A stretch of 64,000 nt of DNA from Heliocybe sulcata (Eukaryota > Basidiomycota > Agaricomycetes > Gloeophyllales > Gloeophyllaceae): the NCBI GenBank assembly GCA_004369045.1, contig ML213503.1, positions 571,343 to 635,342 of the forward strand, in the 5' to 3' direction. The stretch's first letter is position 1. The number at the start of each line of letters is the position of its first letter. A model generated the notes under the pieces. That model was not told the DNA's origin. It saw only the letters and a list, made by a program, of their open reading frames with translations, and made no database searches. Both the position numbers and the translations under genes were made by a program. Below, in pieces: positions 39,117 through 50,839 of this stretch.

Positions 39117-40329
39117 TCTGCAGATCTGTTGTTAGAGTGTCTTGGTACTGTTCAGGATGATTGCGCTCTGCTGCCGTTGTATGATAGATGAAGGCTTAGT
39201 TGTAGTACCTCACATGCTGCCCATGTTTTCTCCGTCTTGTGTATGATACTATAGGTCGAGTATAGCTGCAGGCTCAGTTTCGTAGAGAGGACAGTATATG
39301 ATTGGTTATTTACAGTGTGATTCGCAAAGGAGCTCCCAGTAAGCCAGCTGCTAGAGCTCGGGTTGAAAACGGAAAAGCAAGTCTCACGTTTTGCTCCCAG
39401 CGGCCGGCAACCGGATCCTTTGGCCCACTGGAGGGTTTACGAACACGCACCAACTCGAGCTTGAAGCTTGAATTGATAGAAGTGGTCCCTGAAAACGCTA
39501 GGGAATATTACGATCCCGCACGCGGCGCGGAAGCTACGCGGACCTCGTCATTAAACCCGCTTTCTCGACAGCTCTGACATTGACAGGACGAGATTGGTCA
39601 ATCGTCTAGAGATCCAATCCACTGACACGGACAGGTGTACGGACAGGTGGATGAGAGACGAAGTTTTCGACGACGGACGGGCATCATGCTGAAGTAGCAC
39701 AAATGCGGGAGTTCAAGTAGCCAAGTGACGCTCCCAGTAATGTCGAGCAGTAAAGCTTTAAAGCTCCATCGGCAACATTTTCTGAGAACAGCGTCGTCGT
39801 CGTTGTGGCACCGGGCCGCACTAGGAAAGCGTCAGCACGTGACGTACGAGCGAGCCGATTACTGTACGTATCCGTGGGACGTGCAGTTCCCCTGTACTGG
39901 CGCAGGCTGCTAGAGGCCGCTGCACTCGAGTCTCGGACGACCCTATGCGATCACTGGCAACCAGCTTCCTCATAGATTTACTTGCGAGCGAGAGTGGTCA
40001 GCGCGACCGCTTGGAAAGTATCACCGTGATCGTCACCGGTACCGTGTCGCGGGGACTTCAACGCGATCCTGATACAGGGAGCGGCATACTATTTACTGTA
40101 GGAACCCCGGTTTTGGTTACCCTGGCTTTCCGAACAAATTGCACAGAAGTTGTGTCCTCTCCGTGACTCCCTTCGCTCCATACGGCAATGGAAAGCGTAC
40201 TTGTGCCATGGATGGTCCAGGCTCCAGATTGTACAGCGTTTTTTCCAATCCTGAAAGGTGGCCGTGACTGTGGGTCCAGGGTCGGTTCATTATTAGTCTT
40301 GTATAGGATTCTCAGAGCTAAGGCGCCTA

Positions 40330-40450
40330 TTGCTTATCGATGCCTGTAATGCGTATAAGGCGTGTTCAGAGAATCTTGTCGGATTTTTCCCCAGGATTCC
40401 TGCCTCTCTCAAGTCTACAGTCTACCGGACTTTCGAGGTCGACGTCCTCG
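40330..40450 (+). promoter_or_regulatory. Conserved core promoter of giant gene B
   Basis: Matches the promoter block of gene A: TATTGCTTATCGAT, then GCGTATAAGGCGTGTTCAGA, with TATAA at 40354-40358, 93 bases upstream of the ATG. Confidence 0.6.
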
Positions 40451-43400
40451 ATGGATTCTAACGCGACTATCACTGAGGAAAACCTCCTGTACATAATTCA
40501 CCACATTTTCCTCCCGCCCGAATTACCCCAGCAAGATGATACCGATTTAGAAAGTCTACGCATCCTGTGCGACACGGTTCAGAGCTGCATCGGATTGTAT
40601 CAGAAGGCTTTGCCACCCGACGAGCGGCCGAGATGGCGGGCGATGCAGAAGACGATGCAGCAGCTGGCCGTGCTTCACCAATACGACGAGTTTCCTCAGC
40701 CGCAGATTATGGACGCCGTCAGAACGATGCAGACTGGTGGTACGTCACAATGCCCGATAAGATGCCTGCTATGTCCTTATAATGTTTGTCAAGATGTCTT
40801 GGCCTTTCTCATCCGAGCTCAGAACGCCGGTCTTATACTCCGTAAACACGAGGATAGACTGGTCTTCGAGTCTTTTGAAGTCTCGCCTTCGAATGCTGAA
40901 GTTTTGGCCGCCGGTGGCAAGCTGTTGTGTACGTATCCTGGCCCAGCGATCGCTGTTCCAAATGAGACCGCATCCAGGCATGATTTCCGTCAAGAATTCG
41001 TGTCGTTCATCACTCAAATGGATGTCGATATCTTCTCTGACGCTGCCCCGACGACTACGAAAGCCAAGACGACCGTCCAGGAGATCCGCGACACCACTCA
41101 CCCTCGTTATATCACTGAACTCCTGACCGGCATACTTCGCGGCCTAGGTCGACCCGAAGAGACGCATCGCATTCAGAAGAGAATCGCGGATGACGTTCTC
41201 TATCACGAAGCACTTCTTCCGTGGCGGAGGTCGCCCCTGTGGCTCGTAATACGTGTGGCTTTGCAGACATCCCTCAGAGACCCTTCTACCGGTCATATCC
41301 AATACAAGTCCTTCATGATCTTTTTGATGGCGACGATTCTCCGCTTCACGATCTCTCGAGAGGCCAGCATCCCAAGCGATCTGATTTCATGTATGCACAA
41401 AAAGGTTGCTCGCCGACTTTACAAGCTCCGGTCTGTTTGCCCCAGATTCGTGCTCGACATCGTGCACGAGTCCGGGGAAGCTGCCCAGGAGTTGCTCCAG
41501 AAGAGGTGGAGCGTCGTACAGAGGAAACAAGAGTCATTGGCACCATGGGATCCCGATGGCCTTGGTTTTCTCGCTGATACCCGCCTCTCGCTCCTAAACA
41601 GTCGATCATATATATCACAAGTGTTGGAGGGCAATACCGATGATCCTACTCCCTTTGATTTCCGACCGGAGCCCCTCCCTCGAATCCGGGACATCGGCGC
41701 AGCCCTCAATGGTCCACGGGTCACCTTCTTCCAAAAGAACGCTATCGTTGCTCTAGCCGATCTCGAGTATGTCGTCGAGGTTGGGATTGATGATTGGACG
41801 CAGAGACATCTCTTTTCCGAAGAGGCCTGCACCAAGATCGCGCTATGTATCACGGACTATTATACAACCGCGTCCCGAGTATATCAGTCCGATCCAGTTC
41901 TATGGTCCGTGATGTTATTGACCCTTTTTGAGCTATGGAAAGCGTAAGTGCCTTGGCATCGCTCGTCGAGTTGTATCTCACATTCTTCACCAGCCTTGAT
42001 CAGATCGCTGTCGCACAATGCCCATTACTTCAAGAGTATTCCCCTGAGATAACTGAGGATTTGCTCGAGCCTCTCCTTCTGTCGAAGGCGGAGCAGATGA
42101 ATCGGATGCAATCTCTTATCCAATATATACGTCGCCGACGCCGGCGTGCGTCTCCAAACAAATCAGTATTCGTGAGCAGCCAGCGTACGGTCCCGTTCAA
42201 TGTCCATTATTTCGGGACGTCGCCTCGCCATCAGCACCTCAAGAGGCGCATAGAGGAAGCGGCAAAGGAGGCAAGGGAGGCGAAACTCCGGGAGCTTGAA
42301 TCCTTGAATGATCGTCATAGATCTCTGACGAGAGAGGCAGATTCTCTGGACCACACGTATGGGCGCACCTGGTATGGGCTGGAAGTACACGATCGGTACT
42401 GCAGAAAGTGTTCCCTCATAAGTCAGGCGTCGGCTTTGAAGATCCGGGTGCATGAATGGCCATTGCCCGAAAACGAACAGCAAGCTCAGTCTGTGGTAGT
42501 CGAACTGGACTGTCCAGTTCCTTACCACATCTGGAGGGACATGACTCATACTATCTTGTACGACGTCTGTCTTCCGCCCGATAATAGGCCCGAGGGTGAA
42601 ACCAAGGTGGAAGTGATTCTAGAGAACTACGATTCACTACGACCTTTTCACTCGCGATACGGAACTCGGAGGGTCATGCTGGCATCGGGTACAAAATCTT
42701 TCACCCATTCTCACTATAAGGATGTCTCCATTCCCAGTACTGAAACCTCCGTGTGCACACGTCACGGCCTACAGTGGAATCTATTCGACAATCAAGCCAA
42801 CAACGTTTGGATTGAGCGCTCGTTCGTGGTATATTGCAGCACGAGGCAGCGTTGCACTTTCCAGCTTCCGTCGACGAGTCCGTATGCGACTCTTCAATAC
42901 GCCATTGATTGGATTCAGCATACCTCCAACGAGGTCTTGGCTAATCAAACGAGCTGCCATCGTGATATCAATTTACACGAGTACATAGCCTTCGGTGGTC
43001 TACGCTCAGGCCATCGCTTGCAGTGGCTCAATCTTCTTCGAGAGCTTCATGCGCAGTCATTGACTTTTCACAAAATGGAGGTTCAGATGCTCGTGTTTCA
43101 ACTGATATGGCAGATCGGTCCGCTTTCAGAGGATGAGTCAGGGCCTCTGGAGTGGCAATGGCACGAGGAGTTGGGCCACCTAGACTTCACCGCGGCACTT
43201 TTGGGGCAACTTGAGCGGGGCCTAGCTGCAATCAGCGCGAACTGGACCGAGATTACCTCTGTGCGGACTATGATTGCCATTGCCACTCGCATTGTTGTAG
43301 TCTCGGCAACATCGAGCAAAGTGTTTGACAGAGCTAGGAAAGTTCTACTTGAAGCTCGAAAGATCAGCCACTCCTGGACGCGAAAGCTTCGCCGGGCGCT

Positions 43401-46400
43401 GACGGACGCCACGGATGAAGACCTCATCCGCTTTCTCGAGCAGCGCTTATGCGAGGTGGCTTGCACCTGTCGGTCCACTTATGACGTCGGACGACTCAAC
43501 ATCCGGGAACTGATACAATCGGATACAGATTTATCCATGCTGGTCGAGTGTGGCATTGTTATATACGATTATCTCCCTACGGAGCTTGGGAAGATGCCTT
43601 CTGCGTTCAGGAATATGTTGAACCACGACGCTCGCTTATCCTTGGCAATCGAGACGATATTCAGCGAAGATATTCGACAGACCTCATCTGGCTTCCACCA
43701 GGCCGTCAAGGCATTCTGGCCAGTTTACGCCCCGGGAACTCAGTGGAAGGCTTTTCCTGACACTGACGTCAGCCACTGGTTCACTACGGATACTGCCAGC
43801 AGGGGTTCGGGACAAGTCTCCGAAAGTGTTCACCTGAACGTTTTAACTTTTCAGCTGCTCATCAATGGCAAACCATCAAGTCGTCTGCCCAGGGAGTTTA
43901 TGGAGCACCCGACGTATCGCCGTATTTTTGGTCAGGTGTGTGCGTCGAAAATTCTCTCGAGTTCTTTTTACCAATCGTGCCGCTCTCCAGAAAATTCTGG
44001 ATGTTGTACCCTCGAAGGTACCTGGGCTTGAGTTCATGACACGAGATGAAGTGTCTGGTTACCAGGTTCGCACCTTCTCAATTTGTGGCCATTTCTGCTG
44101 AGTCTCATTGCAGCGTAGGTTTCGTTCGCTCTCCATCGAAGTGATAACATATTGGTGGTACAAGCGAGCCGCGAGGAAGAAGACTTTCAACTGATTCCCC
44201 ATACCCGCTTCGAGGGTGACCTGCCCTACTTCATCGTCCATGACTACGCGCACTGGCTCAGCAAGAGAAGCAAACAAATAGAGTTGAGACCCTTGGAAAC
44301 ACTCTGGACTTCGTCAGCGACAAATTGGTGTATCCATTTGGGTGCTGGTGGCTCGGGCTCTCCGAGCATGCTCAGAGTACAAGCTGACCGAAAGGTTTTT
44401 CTCGTTGATTCTCGTAGCCCCACGTTCCATCGGATTGCCTCCTGCCTCCAACCACTCGAGGACAGTCAATACCTGACCGTGACCTTCACTCCTGCCGCAA
44501 GCAAGTCGATGCTACAAGTGGACTTGACCAGATATCGACTAGGTTTTGCGTTGAACAGTAACAGGGAACTGGAGTGCCAAAGTTTCCCAGGGATGGTTGT
44601 AGACCGCAACCAATCCACTGGCACGATGTTTGGACTAGTGAATCAGCTCGTACTGCATCCAGCCAGGACGACTGACGAGAGCGTCGCGGACGTCCTCGCT
44701 CGCCGGTGCGTACTGGTACCGTTTGGAGAGGTTACCCACCACGTCGAGGGTCTTCGCAGGGTGATCAGGATCGACGTTCATTCTGGGCGATTGGTCAGGT
44801 ACATGAAGTACGAGGTCGATGCTGACCTTGGTCGGCTCGTGAGCAATGCTAGCCTGACCAGTAGGCTATACAAGGTGTACTTGCATGCGCTGACGGGCGA
44901 TTGCTTACCCGACCCGCTAACCGGATTCACCGGGACAGAGGAGGCTCTGTATGACCTAGGCTCTGCATCCTGTCGCTCTTTTCAAGGTCTTAGCGTCGAG
45001 GACATCAAGCTATTAGACGATATAGAGCGGCTCACCCCTCGTCGGACTTACTATCCTTCCCACCTCAAGGTCATGCAGACTGTTGTCTGGTCGGAACTTC
45101 CGGCTACAGCGCAGCATTATGCATTTGGGATATACTCTCGGGATATAAAGCAATATGCAGAGTCTCTGGGCATCTTTGGAAAGGAGCAACGACCGACGGA
45201 TCGAGCAGCACGGGACCGCAATAGTATGCAGGATGAGAGGCATCTGACGGAGAGATCCGCTTGGCATGACAAAGTCTTCGCGAGTCCTTACTGCGACGGT
45301 CACCATCTTCCTCGTGCAAAACAATTCGAAGATGCCTCATATCCTTCTAGACATAATGTGAGTGACCGTGAGGGAGAGGCGCAAGTCCAGTATGTCGCAA
45401 GGCTGGTCGACTCTTGGCCACAACAGTTGGATGTCACTGTCGGTCTGTGGAGCGACTTCATAGAATGGGGCACGGTTCATAAGGCTCGGCAGATCGGAAA
45501 GTCGTTGTCTTACAGCCGAGAGTGGATGAAGACAGAACTTAGGAAGACTTGGATGACATTGTATGAGTTGTGCCGGCAAGACCGGGACAGCAAGTTTCAA
45601 CTCGCCTTCACGCTGCCGGCGCTAGTCTACGGTCCCCAACGGCACTCGGCAAAAGATTTGGTGCACGTCTTACTGGCGATTGCAACCAGCGGGCGGTTCC
45701 GCGACCTGTCTCCACCTTCTTCCCCTCCGTCCGAGTATTATGAGCTTGCTGCCGGGTTCGAGCCGAAGAAAGACCAGATAACAACGTTGGCCCGGTCCTG
45801 CACGATTCAGTTCGAATCTAGTCCTGCGAGTCTTCTGTCCGCGAACCCAGGAGAGTCTCACTCTGATCTGGAATATCGACGTAGATCGCGCTATGATGAC
45901 CTGTGCCAGACGGAATCGTCCAGAGCGAGCGAAGCACTCGTTTCTCAGTGGCCTTGTCAACAGCTGTCCAGACCGACGCAACACTTCCAAGTGATCGACA
46001 AGCAGGCCCTTGTAGATCGTGCCTCTCCTCTATTCTCGTCCTGGCATCATAACGTGGCTCTGCGCGACCATATCGCCAAAGTCCAGGCGGTCCTGACGAA
46101 CCTAGAGACCGCGGCTCGTGGCAGTTCTTCGGTGTCCAGTTCTTACCAGGTTCCACCGTCCACAGACCTGCCAGGATCCTCCCCCGATTCATCCAGCGCT
46201 ACTTTCACTTATCTCTTTTCACAGAGTCCTCCTTCATCTTATGTAGGGTGCACCTCACCGGCTCTTCCGACTGAAGTAGTGCCTCCAGAGGACGAATCAT
46301 CTCAGCGGAAAGGGTTGCCACGTTTGGAGAACATAGTGCGAGATTTGCGAGCTCGTACAGAGGCTATTTTCTGGCAGAAGTACGCGAATGATCTTGGGAA

Positions 46401-49400
46401 GAGTATGGATGTTCTATTGCGCCAAAAGCCAGCTATGAAGAAGTGTCTACAGACTCCCAATCCAGCGCTGTGCGCTCCCGACTACTTGAGCGCATGCCGG
46501 CTACAGGTCGATCACATCTTCATGCGTATTTGCCGAGAGCTGCAACCCGACGCTGGCACGACGACTGCCGAGTTGATCATGCTAAGGGCTGGCTTATGGC
46601 CGAGGGTAACGAGGAAGATCTGCTTGCGATACCTGACGCAGAAGTTGCGCGACACTGTGTCAGACGAGTGGCGAGCGCTATTCACGGAGTTCGCTCGGGA
46701 TCTCTTGAAGTATCAGTGGTCTCAGCGTTTGGTCAGATCAATCTTGCTCGGACAGTTTGAGCAGACGTTGGCGGAATTACAGAATGAAGAGGATGGGTCT
46801 CAAACTCGCGATCTGGACTGGCTGTTAATCCAGGTGGGTCCCATGACGACGTTATGGCTATGGTAGTCTCATGTACGGTGCGAACAGATCGATTGCAATT
46901 TCCTCGCACGAGGTGTACAAGTACGTGTGGCGCAAGAGATGATCAGACCATCCTCCGGGTCTAACGCGGTTTCACAATTAAATATGGGCGAAGGAAAGAG
47001 CTCGGTAATCATACCGTTTGCGGCTTCGACTCTTGCCGATCGCACCAAACTCGTGCGAGTGTTCGTTCTGAAGTCTCTATCCAAACAAATGTTCCAGTTA
47101 CTGGTTGAGCGTCTCACTGGGCTTGCGAATAGGCAAATCTTCTACGCCCCATTTTCACGGTCCATGACGATCTCGGCGACCAACGTGGAACAGATCCAAA
47201 ATCTGTACCAGCAATGCATGAAGAGCGGCGGGATTCTCCTTGCGCAACCAGAGCACATCCTGTCATTCAAGCTCATGAGCGTCGAGCGTTCATTAAGCGT
47301 AGCCGGCCAAAACGAACCTGGCGCGGGCCCCAGGTTACTGGAGACCCAGAGATGGTGCGAGGCGAACGCGCGAGACATCTTGGACGAGAGCGATGAAATC
47401 TTGCAAGTGCGGTATCAACTGATCTACACCATGGGGCAGCAAGAGGCGCTGGAGCATGCGCCAGAGCGATGGACCACTATCCAGCAAGTGCTCTTCCTGG
47501 TGAGAGAGGTTGCCTTGCGATTGAGAAATGATCCGGCATGTGGTCTTGAAATTGGCGAAAGCTGTAACGGGTGCTTCCCCACCCTGCGCGTCGTCGATAT
47601 GCAAGCGGGGACTCGTCTGGTCGGGGAGGTCATGAGATATGTTTCACAGGGTGCATTGCCAGATTGTCCTCTAGCTCTGCTTCCCGATCATTTGCACGGG
47701 CCGACGTCTTGCTTGATTGCCGACAAGGACATTTCCGTCGCGGATTACGAGCGCGTGCGGCAGTACTGGGAAGGGAGTAACTCATGGAAGACACTGCTGC
47801 TATTACGGGGACTCTTCGCGCATCAAATTCTTCTGTATGTCCTGAAGGAGCGGCGCTGGAGAGTAGACTACGGACTGGATCTGTCACGATCATTGCTGGC
47901 TGTTCCATTCAAGGCGAAGGACGTTCCGTCTCCAAGAGCGGAATTTGGGCATCCGGATGTTGCTATCTTGCTTACCTGCCTGAGCTACTACTACCAAGGT
48001 CTGTCGTCCGAAGACCTGGAAGTTTGCTTTGAACTTCTGTCCAAACTTGATAATCCGACACTTGAATATGAGCTCTGGGTTCGTGAAGGCGGACCTGCCG
48101 TCCCTGAGGAACTTCGGAAACTCAGTGGCATCAATCCCAGCGATATGGAGCAACGAGCTCGACTCGTGATCCCGACGTTCCGCCAAAGCCATGTCGTGGT
48201 CGATTTCTATCTATCGCAGGTTGTCTTTCCTAAAGCTGCGAAAGGGTTTCCACACAAATTGGGAACATCAGGTTGGGATATTGCTCGGATCCGGGATCCT
48301 GCTCATGCCACCACCGGGTTCAGTGGCACCAATGACAATAGATATCTGCTGCCAGCGACGATCGCTCAGAGGGATACGGCCGAGAGTTTGGGCACCAACG
48401 CCGAAGTCCTCTGCAACCTCCTCCGTCCCGAAAATGACGTGTACCTATGCCCGCATACCCTGGACGACCAGCCGCTGTCCGCCAAAGGTCTTATCGAACT
48501 TGTGACTCACCAGAAGGCTGAAATCAGAGTTGTGCTGGATGTAGGTGCCCAGATTCTAGAGCTCGCAAATGATCAAGTAGTCCGGCACTGGTTAGACCTC
48601 AGGACGGACGTCGCTGCCGCAGTCTTCTTCGACGATGTCGATGAACTGCAGGTCATGACCCAAGACGGCGTGCAAGAGCCGCTCATCTCATCCCCCTTCA
48701 GGTCTCGATTGGAGAAATGTGTCGTGTATCTGGATGACGCGCATACTCGTGGCACTGATCTCAGACTGCCATCCGGCTTCCGAGCAGCAGTTACTTTGGG
48801 TCCAAAGGTGACAAAGGATCGATTGGTGCAAGGTGAGAACGGCGCACGTGTCTGGTGATTCCTACTCACATAACATATCATAGGATGCATGCGAATGCGA
48901 AAGTTGGGTCGCGACGGAGGGCACTCGGTGATGTTCGTTGCCCCTCGTGAGGTTGACTCCAAGATACGGGAAGCTGCTAAAAAAGACGCGGACGAGCGGG
49001 TCAGCGCCGCCGACGTGATCAGATGGGCCATGATTGAGACCTGCATGAATATCCAGCACCACGTGCCTCACTGGGTTCAGCAAGGCGTTGACTACTATGT
49101 TCGAGAGAAGGCGTGGCAAGAATACCATTCCTGTCAGGAACCGTCCAGTTCAGTCCTGGCGGATGCATGGCTGCAGGTCGAAGCGCAGCCTCTGGAGTCA
49201 ATGTACGGGAACGTCGGGGGCGAAGGCGCGGGGGTGTCTTTGATGGAGAGCGGCTCCGCGATCCCTGAGATCCGCGAGCGATGCGAGATGCTCGGAGCGG
49301 TATCCCTCGACGATCCACGTGTTGAGGAAGAACAAGAGCGGGAGGTTAGCCACGAGATGGAGCGTGAATGGCAGGTAGAACGGCCGGCAAAGGCCAAGCC

Positions 49401-50145
49401 AGCAAGTCACAAATTGCACCCTAGTGTCACGCACTTCATCCGCACTGGAGAGGTCGTATCTCCGTCAGTCGCGTTTGACGGGGCTTTCAGTCGCATCAAG
49501 GAATCAGCCCCGAGTCTCTCTAAACACGCGGGAAAACTTCTGGCGACCACCGACTTCCACGTCACGACTACCGGGGACTCAGTTATCCAGCTCTCCGGAG
49601 ACTACTTGCGACCTATACACTGGGTCGTTTCCAGCAGTAACCCGGCCAGGGTCCTTGTCATCATGAGTCCCTACGAGGTCAATGAGCTACTGCCTGAGAT
49701 CCGGAAGAGCAAGAAGGTACATCTGCACATATACGCACCTAGAGTCACACAAGCTATGGAATCCCGCGACGATTTGTGCTTCTACTGCATCCCGCCGCTG
49801 TCTGCATCCTGGCAGTCCCCGGAGGCCATCGTCATCGCGCAGTTAAACCTGGTCGGAGGGCAGCTGTATCTCAACGATTACGACACCTATCAGCTTCTGT
49901 GTGCCTTCCTAGGCCTCTGCACGCCTGAAGTACGAGACCAGAGCGGGGTGACCATCCAGAGCGACGGGTTCATCAGGCCAGAGGACCGACCGGGGAACTT
50001 CTACAGCGTGTCGCCGTTCAGAGAGAGCCCGCTGATTTACCTGAAGGCGTTGATTTCGTTCAGGCGGAAGGGGATGACGTGGCTGCCCACGCATATGGGG
50101 AAGATGTTCCACGGGCGGTTCTTGACGCACGAAGACTTTGAATGA
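40451..50145 (+). CDS. Giant DUF6606-DUF3638-DUF3645 protein, copy B (SecA/SF2-like ATPase motifs)
   Basis: Same seven-exon plan as copy A (40451-40739, 40794-41943, 41994-43935, 43991-44065, 44119-46833, 46888-48832, 48884-50145), giving 3,125 aa. Exons 1, 2 and 4 are equal in length to copy A; exons 3, 5, 6 and 7 add 3, 1, 1 and 1 residues. All motifs are kept: HHIFLPP, CRKC, HEWPLP, GEGKSS, DESD, DUF3645, TGFSGTND, TRGTDL, MRMRKLG. Identity to copy A varies strongly by block: near complete in the first part of exon 2 and around exon 5/6, much lower in exon 1, the end of exon 2 and exon 3. Intron 1 (54 nt) has no stop in frame here, so an unspliced message would add 18 residues rather than end translation; in copy A the same intron has a stop. 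Both copies look intact and under coding constraint. Function is as discussed for copy A, unproven. Confidence 0.9.
46808..47405 (+). repeat. 598-bp block identical to copy A (includes an intron)
   Basis: Partner of 35724-36321. Intron 5 (46834-46887) is the only intron that reads identical between the copies. Confidence 0.8.
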
Positions 50146-50146
50146 G

Positions 50147-50203
50147 GTGAGTGTTTATTTGATGATCTTTAACTACTCATGGCTGACCGTCTCTTACATA
50201 TAG
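50147..50203 (+). other. Probable 3'-UTR intron of giant gene B
   Basis: Same 57-nt intron-like sequence as after gene A, starting one base after the stop codon (GTGAGT..ATATAG). Confidence 0.55.
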
Positions 50204-50839
50204 TCTGCAGATCTGTTGTTGTGGTGTCTTGGTACTGTTCAGGATGATTGCGCTCTGCTAGTACTGTTAGATGAAAGCTTAGTTGTAGTACCTCTTATGC
50301 TGCCCATGTTTTCTGCATCTTGTGTATAGTAGGTCGAGAATTTCTGTAGGCTAAGCTTCGTAAGAAAGGACAGTATGCGATTAACATTGAGAGCGCGAGT
50401 TGTAAAGGAGATCGCTGTTTCCACCGCTTTGATGGAGACGCGAAGTATGAGGTTGAAGGCGAAGGTTGAAGCTTGAAGGCGAAGACGGGCAACTGCTACT
50501 CGCGACGGACAGCCTCTCACAGCAGTGATTCTACTCAGTCAAACTGAGTCTCGGTCGTATATCGCGGAATTGCATCCCTTAGCATTGCGTCTCTTCGCAA
50601 CATCATGGGAAAGAGTCTCATATCAGTTCACCCCTCTTTCCTAGTTGAACTATGTCTGGAAGCAGAAGACGTATCTGCGCGTTGTGTAGAGTTAGGAAAA
50701 CAAATGCCACAGTTTGAGCTTGGTATGCGCCACATCTGCGCGTGTGTGGCTGCAGCTATTCTTAGGCTCATGATCAATTGCAGGCGTTGACGCGTTCGTT
50801 CCTCCGCCACACCTACCTCCCTGAACTTTTGCAGGCAGA
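50204..50839. other. Intergenic region after unit B
   Basis: 3' flank of gene B to about 50384, then about 450 bases unrelated to unit A that hold the promoter of the Ima1 gene. It includes short repeated GAAGGCGAAG/GAAGCTTGAAG runs at 50453-50485. No gene was seen. Confidence 0.5.

Larger units (their letters stand above)
26998..39304 (+). repeat. Tandem duplication unit A (direct repeat with unit B)
   Basis: A direct tandem repeat holding the promoter region, one giant gene and its 3' flank. The left edge is marked by the shared start CTCGGGTxGAxAACGG and the right edge by the shared GGACAGTAT close to 39300. It is about 12.3 kb, longer than unit B because of the extra upstream segment. 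Coding parts are collinear with unit B at an offset of 11,071-11,087 bases. Confidence 0.85.
39059..40450. other. Junction between the tandem units
   Basis: About 1.4 kb. It holds the 3' flank of gene A to about 39304, a short join of about 50 bases, then the upstream region of unit B from about 39354. Short open frames here match nothing known. Confidence 0.6.
39354..50384 (+). repeat. Tandem duplication unit B (direct repeat with unit A)
   Basis: Direct repeat of unit A, about 11.0 kb, in the same orientation. It lacks the 1.26-kb segment found upstream of gene A. Its right end, near GGACAGTATGCGATTAAC, marks where similarity to the unit A flank stops. Confidence 0.85.
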
